A stretch of 64,000 nucleotides of DNA, from NCBI GenBank assembly GCA_027625915.1, contig JANTQA010000060.1, forward strand, positions 4,960,001-5,024,000, in the 5' to 3' direction. Each line of letters starts with the position of its first letter. Positions within the stretch are counted from its first letter, which is position 1. Shown one piece after another: positions 24,385 to 35,522 of this stretch. This DNA comes from Anaeramoeba flamelloides. Taxonomy: Eukaryota > Metamonada > Anaeramoebidae. The notes below the pieces were generated by a model that worked only from the letters and a program-made list of their open reading frames with translations, had not been told where the DNA came from and ran no database searches. The position numbers were made by a program, and so were the translations under genes.

Positions 24385-25250
24385 AAAAAAATAGCTTTTT
24401 ATTTTTGCCTTGCTTTGTTGGGATTTTTTGAAAAGTTTTTGGATCAATAAATGATTTTAGTCAAAATCTTAAATTGCTAAAAATTGGCAATATTTTAACT
24501 TTCCCTCAATTCACTATAACTTAAAGGTCTTAATCTATTTACTGCTTTGTATTTCAATGCTCACAGAGCATAAAATTCAGATAGTCCTTAAATGTGAAAA
24601 ATCTTTTCACTTGATTTTTTTCTTCATCTTTGGATTATTTCAAATTTGATATCCTCTGTATCTTTCCTTCTACTTTCTTATATTGTTTCAACCAAAATAA
24701 GAAAACTTCTACAATTTATTGTTCACCAGTATAAGACTACTTGAAAAAGGAGCAAACCCACAATAGTGAAATATCCCTGAAACACCCATTTCATTTCTTG
24801 AGAGACATATACAGTTTTCTTCCTAATAAATCCAATTCAAATAAACAAATAAATATACACTGTGCTTATTCAAACCAAATCCCAAATTCTGAAATCCCTT
24901 ACCATTTGAACAAACGAACTTAAAAAATTAATCAATATTTAGAATCTGTAAAAGATTAAAAAGTTTAATGAAAATTTCTTATTTAACCCTTCACTGGTTA
25001 GGTACCTAACTGGAAAAAATCAATAAACTGTTTTTTAGATTCTTTTTTTACAAGAAAAATTAATCTTTTAAAATATCTTAAAATTTTGAGATCCAAATGA
25101 AAAATTTAATAAAAGAGTAAGTGAAAATTTAAGATTAAAAATATGAACGGATTTCAAAATCCAAAGAGTTATGGTTCTTTACCAAGGAATTAACAATTTT
25201 TCAAATTGTTTTAATTTATTTTTTTTATCTACTAATCAAACAGTAAACAA

Positions 25251-28200
25251 ATGTCACTCCGTCAACTTAACAAAAACTCAGATATTGCACAGTTTGGGCA
25301 AGCATTGTATATCAATTTGTCTGCAGCTAAAGGACTCCAAGCTGTTCTTCGATCAAATCTCGGACCAAAAGGAACAATTAAAATGCTTGTTTCTGGATCT
25401 GGTGACATTAAAATCACCAAAGATGGTAAAGTTCTTCTTGATGAAATGGTAAGATTTTGCTTTTGTCTTTTTGAAATTTTTAAAAAATAAAAAAAAAAAG
25501 CTTAACAAGAAAAAATAAAAAAAAACTTAAAAAGATCTCATAAACAACGTTTAAGACAAGAAAGGGAAATTCGAAACAAAACATTTGGTTACTAAAAAAG
25601 ATTTTGTGTTTTGTTTTTGCTTTTTTTTTTTTTTTTGTTTTTTGTTTTTTTTTATGTTTTAAATTTTTTTTTTCATTAATTTTTTCTTCTTCTTTCCAAT
25701 GACTTGAGTGAAGACAATACTTAACAACCCTTAATTTTTTTTCTTCATGATTTTGATTGAAAAAAATTTCTTCATAAGATCTTTTGCTTTATTAATAATT
25801 TCAGAATTTTTTTTTATTTATTTTTTATTTTTTTAAATATTTAAAATAAATCTCTTTCAAACAAATTCCTCACATTAATAATTATTCTAAACCTTTTTCT
25901 TTGGATTACTATTTCTCTTTTTATATTTCTGAACCAAAATTGATTTAACTAATGAAAAGCACATCACAAACCCCACAGCAGGAATGATTGCTAGCACTGC
26001 ATCCACACAAGATCGTATTAGCGGAGACGGAACCACTTCAACAATTTTAATCATTGGGGAGCTTTTAAAACAAGCCGAAAGATATTTATTAGAAGGTGTT
26101 CACCCAAGGATCCTAGTTGAAGCATTTAAATTATGTAGAACCAAGGCTGTCGATTTTCTTGATTCCTTCAAAATTGAAAAGGAAATCACCAAAGAGTTCC
26201 TGATTGAAGTTGCACAAACAAGTCTTCGAACAAAATTAAAACAAGAAGTTGCCGATCTACTTTCAGAAATTGTTGTTAATGCAGTTTTGACTGTCAAAAG
26301 AGAACCTAATAAAAAAACAGGTGTAATCCCAATTGATTTACATATGATTGAAATAATGTTAATGCAACACAAATTGGATACAGAAACTAAATTTATTGAT
26401 GGTATTGTTCTTGATCATGGTCCAAGACATCCTAAAATGCCTAAAAGAGTTGAAAATGCTTATATTCTAACTTGCAATGTTTCTCTTGAATATGAAAAAA
26501 CGTATGCTATCAATTTTTTCATTTTTTTTTTTTTTTTTTTTTTTCTTTTGATTACTTTAGTGAATGCGTTATTTTTTAAAAAGTTGAAATCAAAGTTTTC
26601 AATTAGATATAGTCATTATTGATATGCAATAGCATTCCATATATCTGTATTTTTGAGAATTTATAAGCTATTAAAGTATCTGTAAATCTCACATAAAAAT
26701 AGATTCAAGAATGTCATTATTATATAAGATCGTAAAATTATTTTACATCACTGATCAAAGAACTCATCTTCATAGAATCACTGAAGGAAAATAAACAAAT
26801 AATTCAATATTTTAAACTTGAAGTAAAAACCAGTATTAGAATAAGAATTAATTTTAAAGTTTTTATATGATCTGAAGACGTAAGTGATTCGAGATTTCAA
26901 TTTTTTCTTCAAGACAAGTATATTAATCAAAAGTATATCTAATGAACAAATTACTTTTATTTCCTTTTAATGTATAATAATTTTTGAAAAAAAAAAAAAA
27001 AATTGTTACTAATTTCTATTAAATCCTGAAAACAAAATAACGAACGACTATAAAAATTAAATTTGAAAAATAAAACATTTGGATCTTTAATATTTCACAA
27101 AAATAGATCAATTGGCGTTTATTTCAATTTGTATTCAAAAATAACGTTAACTAATCAATACCTATTCCACAAAATAAATAATATTTTTAAAGAATTATAA
27201 ATGTTTGATGAAAAATTTAGTTTTTTGAAAAAAAATACAATTCTGAATTTTTTAAAAAGTAATTTGTAATAATGTATTGAAGATTGGGATTCTTTTTCAA
27301 AAAATTTATTAGTAATTCTAAAATAATTACTTTTTTTTCCCAAAAAATGTGAAAATTACTGATAAATTCAAAAAAAATGATTTGAACTTTTCGCTAAATT
27401 TACATTTTTATATTTATTAACTCAGTTCTAAATAAAGTATTTTATTGGATTGAATATTAAGAAACCTTGTAACAAGTCTGATTTTCGAAATGATCTTTGA
27501 AATGAAATGAAAGTTTTCCAAATAGAGTTTTTATCAGATTTACAATAAAATGGAATTTGATCATAAAAATTTTTTAAATATTTTTTTTTTAATTGAGCAG
27601 TATTATCAATTATTCAAAAATAAAAAAGCAACATTGAAAAAATATAAACAATTTTGTATTCAATACTTTATATTTAAAATTCTATATCTCTCTATATATT
27701 ATTTGGATTGTAAGAATGTTAAAATTGGTAATGAATAGTTTTACATCTCAAATTTTTACAAAAACTTGAACATTGGATGAAATTGATTAATTGAAATTAA
27801 TAACCAAATACTGATTGATTTTATACTTAAAAACACTATAGATAAATACAATTAAGCAAAAAAAATCTAACAGTTATTTATAAAAACTGAAAAACAAAAG
27901 TTTTAAAAAGTTTTTCATATTATTATTCTATTTTATATTTTAGTACTTTTTAATAAAAAACTTTATGTTTCGACTATTTGAAAATGAATTTTAAAAAAAA
28001 AAGAAAAACGATCAGAAGGTATTAATAGATTTTCCCTACTACTAACATTTATTAGTCACTTTAATAGAATTCTAAATAATAATAATTATTGGTCATTTAA
28101 TTTTTTTTTTTTTTTTTGTTTATTGCCTAACAATTAAATAACCTATTTTTATAAGAAAATTAAGTTTCAAATTATTTTTTTTTATGTATAAGGTTACATA

Positions 28201-29488
28201 AAGCTGTTTTAAAAAAGTGTTAATATAAAAGTTTTTAAACCAGTCATCAGAAAATAGTTCAATTTAAATATTTGATGTTTTTTATACATACCTTCTGAAA
28301 ACTTTTTTGTCACACTTTTTTATCATGATGAATCAAGTCTTTGGTTTTTATTAACTGATTTACACCAATCAAAATATTTTTTTTTTTTTTTTTTTTTATC
28401 GAACTTATTCGGCAAATCCTTATATTTTATAAAGAAAATTATATTTTTTACAAAATATTCTTCTTAATCAAATAAATCAATACCGTTATAAATTAATCAT
28501 TTATATTATTTATCTTCTTATATTATTTTTATTATTGTTGTGGTTATTAAACTTATTATTATTTTCTTCGTTTTTAAATATTGTTTCTCAAAAATAAAAA
28601 TATTAAAGTGAAATTAATTCCAAATTTTTTTATTCAACTGGAGAAGAAAGAGAAAAGCAAGTCAAAGCAGAACGTTCATTTGTTAATGCAAGAGTACAAA
28701 AAATCATTGATTTAAAAAATGAAGTCTGTAAAGATGGAAAGCATGGATTTGTTGTTGTTAACCAAAAAGGAATTGATCCCGAATCTTTAGAATTGCTTCA
28801 AAAGGCAGGAATCATGGGCATGAGAAGAGCCAAAAAAAGAAATATGGAAAGACTAACCTTGGCCTGTGGAGGAACCCCACTTAACTCCCTTGAGGGTATG
28901 ACCATTGACGTCTTAGGTGAAGCAGGATTGGTATATGAACATATTTTAGGAGAAGAAAAATTCTGTTTCATTGAAAAACCAAAAACACCCAAGGCCTGTA
29001 CTATTTTAATTAAGGGACCAAACAAATACACCATTACTCAATTAAAAGACGCCGTACGTGACGGACTCCGTGCAGTAAAAAACGTTTTTGATGATAAATG
29101 TGTAATCCCAGGTGCCGCTTGCTTCGAATTAGCTCTTCATAGACATTTGATCGAATACAAAAAATCTGTCAAGGGTAAAATGAAATTAGGTGTACAAGCC
29201 TTCGCCGATGCCATGCTAGTAATCCCAAAGGTTCTCGTTGAAAATGCAGGATTTGACCATCAAGATGTACTCATCAACGTTCTTGATGAATTTGAGAAAG
29301 GAAATAAAGTTGGTATCAATTTAGAAAGTGGTGAAGCAATGGACCCTCAATTGATGGGTGTTTGGGATAACTACAAAGTTAAAAGACAACAACTCAATTC
29401 CTGTTCAATAATCTCTTCTCAATTACTCCTTGTAGATGAAGTTATTTCTGCCGGAAAATCTGAAAAAAAGGATAAAATGAAACATTAA
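25251..29488 (+). CDS. cct6: T-complex chaperonin subunit zeta (CCT6)
   Basis: Three exons, 25251-25448, 25960-26501 and 28609-29488, join in frame to 539 residues, the normal CCT length. CCT zeta is one of eight subunits of the cytosolic TRiC ring that folds actin, tubulin and other proteins with ATP. Visible: [12 protein letters not shown] and [10 protein letters not shown] near the N terminus, GDGTTS at residues 88-93 for phosphate binding, [20 protein letters not shown] in the apical domain, NYKVKRQQL and LLVDEVI at the C terminus. The exon 2/3 junction restores [10 protein letters not shown], a conserved zeta stretch. GAACFE replaces the usual GAGAXE. Donors are GTAAGA and GTATGC; both acceptors end AAAG. 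The start is the first ATG and gives the typical zeta N terminus. Introns are 511 and 2107 nt. Confidence 0.95.
26502..28608 (+). other. Intron 2 of CCT6 (2.1 kb)
   Basis: Donor GTATGC, acceptor ATTAAAG. Contains element K1 and long T runs; no other gene inside. Intron 1 (25449-25959) is 511 nt of plain AT-rich sequence. Confidence 0.85.
28201..28327. mobile_element. Element K1: about 127-bp foldback
   Basis: The left arm has CTGTTTTAAAAAAGTGTTAA; the right arm is its inverse, with GAAAACTTTTTTGTCACACT. Matches K2 at 29917-30043. Lies inside a CCT6 intron. Confidence 0.55.
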
Positions 29489-29916
29489 ATTAATCGATTT
29501 TTGGAAAAAAATTTTTAATTGATTATTTCATCGATAATAATAGTTGATTTATGGAAAAAACACAACATAAGATTTTTTAAATTATGATTAAATATTCTTA
29601 AAATTATTTTTTTAAATTTTGATATTTAAATTGATTTTATAAACATTTCTTTAAATAAACGAACACATTTATCTTTTTATAGATCATCACCATTTCCAAA
29701 AAAAAAAATAAATATTAATTAAATATCAAGAAATACCAGAAATAAAATTTATTTTTCAATTTTTAATTTCTTTTTTTTTTTTATTATTTTTTTTTTTTTT
29801 TTAAATTTTCTTTTTTATTTTTAACAAAATGTTTTAGGTAGAATTAAATGAAAATAGTGAATGTATTTTATTATTATTATTACACGATTATCACTTTTAC
29901 AAAGTAACATTTGTCA

Positions 29917-30043
29917 AGTTGTTAAAAAAGTGTTGATAAAAAAGTTTTTAAATAAGTCTTGTGAAAATAGATTTATTTAAACTTTCGATGTGTTTTATAG
30001 ATCCCTTTTGAAAACTTTTTTATAACAGTTTTTTTAAAATAAC
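29917..30043. mobile_element. Element K2: about 127-bp foldback
   Basis: Arms AAGTTGTTAAAAAAGTGTTG and the inverse of GTTATAAAAAAGTTTTCAAA. Same family as K1, 1.6 kb away. Confidence 0.55.
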
Positions 30044-31574
30044 AATTGTTTGTAAATAAAAATTATCAGATTTATCCTTTGTAAAACAATTCCTAAATAA
30101 ATTCTTTTTTAAACAGTTGATAAAATCTTTTTTTTTGTTTTATTAAATATTTTTTATTAGTTTACTTTGATTAACACTAAAATTCAATCAAAAAGATGGA
30201 AAGTTTTTTTTTTTTTGAATATATTTTAGAATATAAGAAAGTTTTTTTATAAAAGTGTTACTCGTTATTAAGTTTAATTATTTTTATATTAAGACAAAAT
30301 ATCCTCATTCTTTATTAATAAGAAAAAAAATATGATACTTTTATTCTCATTTAAAACTATAAAAAGGTTTTTGAAATCTAATAATTATTTAAATTTCGAC
30401 AAAGAAATATAATTATTTTATTTTTTTACTTTGAATCAAAGAAAAAATTATCTTCAGAGGAATTTATTAATATTTAAATACATATTATTATTTATAGTAA
30501 TGTTGTTGATATAAACTTTCTTTTAGGTAACTTTCTAAATTTTCTTAAAAAAACCCGAAAACAAAATTTACCCGAAATTTTTTAACTTGGTATTCTGAGT
30601 AGTTTATGATTAGTGTTCTTGTTTTTTTTTTAATTACTTTATAGGAACTTATAATTTGAATTTTATTCTCAACAAATATTTTTTGTTTTTTTATTTGTGG
30701 CCCACTTAATGTACAAATTTCTATTTTTTAACTCAAATTCTCAAAATAAAACTCTTTTAACATTGATATTTTGGCCATTAATGGAAGAAAGTCCAAATAA
30801 ACCCTTTCTTACTTTTCCAATTCCAATTTCTTTATTCTAGGAAACATTTTTATAAACACCAAATTTTTTGAATGTGGATCTTTCACAAAGTCAATCAAAA
30901 TTTTCTAACCTTAGGCCAGTTGTGAGACAAAACCAAAGACAAACTAACACTGAAAATTTCACAAACCTAATCGTGTATTGATACCTGAAAAGCAAATATT
31001 TTTTTCAATTTCTAAAAGAAATTTAATTTTTTGTCTTTTCATACAATTTACAAGAAGATTTTGAGACATTGGCTGTGCTGTTTTTCTAACATTAGTCACC
31101 TGAGAAAAGAAGAGATTTTTCTGAAAAAAAAGTAACAATTGAAAATTATTTCGGATAATAGGAAAATATTTTTACTTTATTTTCGATTTCTTTTTGCCTT
31201 TTCAAATACTTTAACAAATCTCAGATTATATATTTTATTTTATAATAATAAAATTAAAAGAAAAATTCTGAAATTTTTTAATAATTTCCCAAATGAAAAA
31301 AAACAAGTTTAGATTTTATTGGGCTTTTATTTTCTAATTTGAAAAAAGCAATAAAATATGGTTGTAAAATACAATTATTAAAAAAAAAAACCTATTTAGA
31401 CTTTCCAAAATTAAAAAAAATAGAGTAATATTAAATAAGTTTTTTTTCATTTTTTTTAAAAATTCCATAAATATCTAGACAATCTAACACACAACATTTT
31501 ATACATATTCCTATTATTTCAAATACTTTTGAAATATTTTTGGCTTGTACACGTATAATAATTTATTATTACAT

Positions 31575-31764
31575 TCAGTTCCACTTTTAAGACACAAAAT
31601 TATAACGAAATTTAAGACACAAAAAAATCTCAAATTAAGTTAAATTTCTTTAAATATTTTTTTTCACAAATTATTTTACTAGAATCTGAATTTTATACCT
31701 TAATTTGGGATTTTTTTTGTGTCTTAAATTTCTTTGAAAGTTTGTGTCTTGATAGTAGAACTTA
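31575..31764. mobile_element. Element D2: about 190-bp foldback
   Basis: CAGTTCCACTTTTAAGACAC on the left; inverted on the right as a run containing TTGTGTCTTGATAGTAGAAC. The inner arms share AAGACACAAAAAAATCTCAA. Matches D1 closely. Confidence 0.75.
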
Positions 31765-34316
31765 TTGTAAATAAATCTAAAATTGTTTTATATTTACACC
31801 ATAATGTAAAGTTATTACATTTCTTAATAAATATTTTCATATTGTATTTTATATGTTTTTTTTTTTTTTTTGATTTTAACTAAAAAACTAGCATTTATAG
31901 TTTATTTTTCAGTCTTTAGTAACTTTTATAAATCCATTTTCTGATTTTTTTTAATTTATACTTTAATTTGATAAAAAATTCTTGAAAGAATATATATCCA
32001 TTTTTAAAAAAATTGTGACTTTTTTTATTTAATCAAATAACAATTGAAATAAAATCTTTTTAAATTTGATCCAATAAAACAATCGATATAACAATTTTAC
32101 CAAAAAATATTGATTTGAAAATTATTATTTTTACCCAATGTGCTAATTTTTCTTCAGTGATATCTTTTATTTTTTTTTTTAAAATTATCTTTCTGATTTT
32201 ATGTTTTTTATTAATATATATTTTCTGTTTCTTACCAAATTCATAAATATTTTATTTCTGATAAACGGTTTAATGATATTCTTTTCACAATATTTGATTT
32301 TATTATAAATTCATCGATAAATTTATAAATTTTTATAAACTTTTTTATCAATTTATTAAATAATAAATTTAGAAAAGGGGGTAAAAAAACTTTTATTATA
32401 AAAAAATCAAATATACAAGTTTTTCAATTATTTTTTTTTGTTATAAACTGTTATTATATACATATTCATTTTTTAATTCATTTTTTGTCTAGATTTAGTT
32501 TAATAATTATAATTTGAAAAAGAAAAAATATAAATATACCGAAATACCTTTATCATTTAAAGCATAAATTATAGACAAAGAAATAAAATTTAAAATCTAA
32601 TATATTCATTAAAATATACTAAAAAGACGAGATCAATTATTCTAATATAAATTGAAAAAAAAAATAATAAATTATATAATTAAAGTAATTTTTATAAAAT
32701 AAATCGTTAAACAAAAAAACATAGATTTCAAAAAAAATGTAAAATGAACTTTTAAATAATTTTTTTTTTTAAAAAAAAAAAAAGCTATAAAATATCTTTT
32801 TTAGTCGATCTATTGGCATTTTGTGAATATAAAATCAAGAAAAATAGTCATTCTAATTGAATTAGAGACTATTTAATTTATTGAAAAAAATATTCAACAA
32901 TAAGATTCTTCCAAACAATCCAAAAAAAAAAAAAAAATAAATCTTTTGTAAAAAAAAAAAATAATATTAAAACCAATAAAACAAATTAACCGGGTTAAAA
33001 TTTTAAACATTTTTTAAAAATTTTGAAAAGATATTTTAAACTTTGAATCAGATTCGAAAATTTTGTCGAGATTAAATATTTGTTTAAAAAAAAAAATTTT
33101 AGATCAAAAAATTCAAAAATTATCTGTCAATTTATAACCTTAAAAAATATCATAAACATTAAGAGTCTACAATTTTAAAACTTCTATTTATATGAAATAT
33201 TAAGGACAAACAAAGTATATTAACATTAAGATTCAATAAATCAGGGGGGTTAATGTCGGGAATTTCAATATTTAAATTAAAATTGATCTTTAAAAAGAAA
33301 TTTGAAAATAAAAATTACCCAATTTTTTGGAGAATAGATTCTTATAATATTCAAAATTTTGACTTTATAAATTAATATTTCTTATGATGAGAAAATTATT
33401 AAATTTCAAATTTGGTTAAATTTCAATTTTGATCAAATTCTCATTCTTTTGAAAAAAGTCACTTCCATTGAAATATCTTGACTGTATACATTTAAAAACA
33501 TCCTTTACTGGGAGGTGAAGGTATGGTAGTGTAGGTTAGAGTATGCTAGAGTATTCTTGGGTGGTTTGGATGGTATGTTAGAAAATTTAGGCAAGGATTT
33601 TGAAAAAAAAAATAATTAAGAGACCAATTAGACTTTTACAACTTGTTTTAAAGGGGAAAAAAATTCCACTTAACTTTTTGTCTTACAATTGATTTTCGTA
33701 CAAATTTTTTAAAATATTTAGTATTAATGATTTCAAGATTTTGAATATTCTACAATTTTTGTAATACAATACTACCAATCATAAAATAATTTTTTTGATT
33801 TTTCCACACAGAATTATAAAAAACCATTAAAAACCATCATATTAATAATAATAATCAAGAAACTCTTCAAAAATATGAAAAAATTCAATTTGACCAATTT
33901 TAAAATTTGACCAAATTTGAAATTTACTAATATGCCCCTTATGAGACAATTATTTTTCAACAATTTGTTGAAAACAAAAGTGTTTTATTTTTTTCTCATC
34001 TATAGATTATTTACAAAAACATTAGGCAGTTTCAAAACTAATTATTCGGGTAGAAATGTATTTTATATAACTTGAGTTTGAATATCTGATGAACTTTGCA
34101 AAGTGGAAATATCTTGAATGATACAAAAAAATATAATAAACACTTTTCAAAAAATTAAAAAATACAAGTTTAATTTATACAGAAGTACTCTCGCTTTTTA
34201 TTCAAAGATTTAAATTGTAAGATTATTTCATTTTAACACAAGTTGTCTTATTCCTGAATTGTCTAAAAGAATTCAACCCAGATATTTTGATCTCAAATGA
34301 TAAATAAATATAAGAT

Positions 34317-35522
34317 TTAAAAATGATCCTTATTTATAAAGAAAAAATCAGTATCCAAGTCATTGCTAAATAATACATCAATATCAGTGTTATATTCAAA
34401 ATAATCGTCAAAAATATTCTTTTCATAATCACTTTCACTTCCAGTAATTCTAAAATTTACAATTGTTTCGTTTTTGTTTACAAAATTTATTGAATCCAGG
34501 AAATCATAACTTTCGTTATTCTTTAGAGAAGACTCATCTTCATTTTGACCACCTTTACACCTTTGGGTATTTTCATCCTTCAATATCAAATTTGATTTTT
34601 CGTCAGAAATATTATTTAAGCACTCATCTACATCATGTTTTCTCTTTTCACTCAGAACAGGTGATTCCTTTTCTTGATCCCCTTCCATTCCCTTTTCATT
34701 AATTTTGTTATTTTCAAGAATGTTCTCAATTTCTACATTTAATTTTTGACCATTCTCAAGAAAGGTTTGGGGATCAATAGTCGGCTTTATGGTGTTTCTC
34801 TTTGGAACTCCATTTAAGTTTTCTGGAGGAAGAATTTTAGAAACCTTTTTTCCCCCTTTAGAATCATTTTCTATTTCAAAATTGTTTCCCGAAATGGAAT
34901 TGTTTTTACAATGAAAATTATTTGGTTTTGATTTTTTGTTATTCCTTTGTAGTTTTGATTTTACATAAGCACACCTTTTGGGTACCCTTTTTCGTACATA
35001 TTTTTTTGGTTGATCCTCCTGATTTTGTAATTGAAAATAAACTTTCTTGCTCATGAAACACCTTTCAAAACCTTCTCTTTCTATACGTTCAAAACCCATT
35101 GTTATCTTGAAAAATCTATCTATTGTTTTTGTGACGCCTTGTCTGCCTTGTAAAAAGGCAACACATAGCAAGTCAATTAATTCTTTTTTTATAGCTATAT
35201 AATTGTAAGTATTTTTTGATCTTTTAATTATGTTTGTTTTCTTACATTCCTTTTGGTCATTTAAAACTTTTATATTACACTTTCTCTTTCCCCATTCTTC
35301 TTCATTCAAATTCTTTGATTGAATTAAAGATGGGAAACGAGATAGATATTCGATGATTCGATCTTGAACATTCAGTTTTTTGCTTTGTATCAAAAATTTC
35401 TGTTGATTTTGATCATATTTTGTAAATAAGTGCTGTTCAGCTTTTTTAGGTTCATATTCTCCTTGTTTTGCTTTTGGTGAACAAATTCTGATTTTTTTTT
35501 GTTTGTTTGGATTTTTATTCAT
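34317..35522 (-). CDS. Unrecognised 401-aa protein with acidic C-terminal tail
   Basis: Single exon from an ATG in A-rich context. I do not recognise a domain. The first 190 residues are basic and contain predicted helices, including DRIIEYLSRFPSLI, AIKKELIDLLCVAFLQGRQG and TKTIDRFFKITMGFERIERE. Residues about 170-205 form a basic cluster (KKYVRKRVPKRCAYVKSK) that could be a nuclear localisation signal. Residues 340-401 are rich in Asp, Glu, Asn and Phe (FDDYFEYNTDIDVLF), like an acidic activation tail. The E2F-like protein 8 kb away has a similar Asp/Glu/Phe-rich C terminus. A nuclear or transcriptional role is inference. Low-complexity tracts are milder than in the neighbours. Confidence 0.75.
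   Translation of the reverse strand: MNKNPNKQKKIRICSPKAKQGEYEPKKAEQHLFTKYDQNQQKFLIQSKKLNVQDRIIEYLSRFPSLIQSKNLNEEEWGKRKCNIKVLNDQKECKKTNIIKRSKNTYNYIAIKKELIDLLCVAFLQGRQGVTKTIDRFFKITMGFERIEREGFERCFMSKKVYFQLQNQEDQPKKYVRKRVPKRCAYVKSKLQRNNKKSKPNNFHCKNNSISGNNFEIENDSKGGKKVSKILPPENLNGVPKRNTIKPTIDPQTFLENGQKLNVEIENILENNKINEKGMEGDQEKESPVLSEKRKHDVDECLNNISDEKSNLILKDENTQRCKGGQNEDESSLKNNESYDFLDSINFVNKNETIVNFRITGSESDYEKNIFDDYFEYNTDIDVLFSNDLDTDFFFINKDHF

Larger units (their letters stand above)
21065..25250. other. Intergenic region, Dispatched-like to CCT6
   Basis: No coding frame seen. From 21065 to 22900 it is T-rich then mixed AT sequence with nothing I can name. The right half holds a D half-copy, repeat M1, element B1 and hairpin N. 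The 3' end of the Dispatched-like gene and the promoter of the CCT gene must lie at the two edges. Confidence 0.65.
29489..34316. other. Intergenic region, CCT6 to the 401-aa gene
   Basis: Convergent 3' ends flank it. No coding frame. It holds K2 just after CCT6, D2 near the middle and a G-rich strand-biased patch near 33510-33585. The rest is AT-rich sequence in which I see nothing. An AATAAA at 29654-29659 could end the CCT6 transcript. Confidence 0.65.

Noticed and set aside
24741-24923. 60-codon plus-strand frame upstream of CCT6
   Set aside because: Asn/Ser/His-rich without a domain, splice sites or coding-like base composition.
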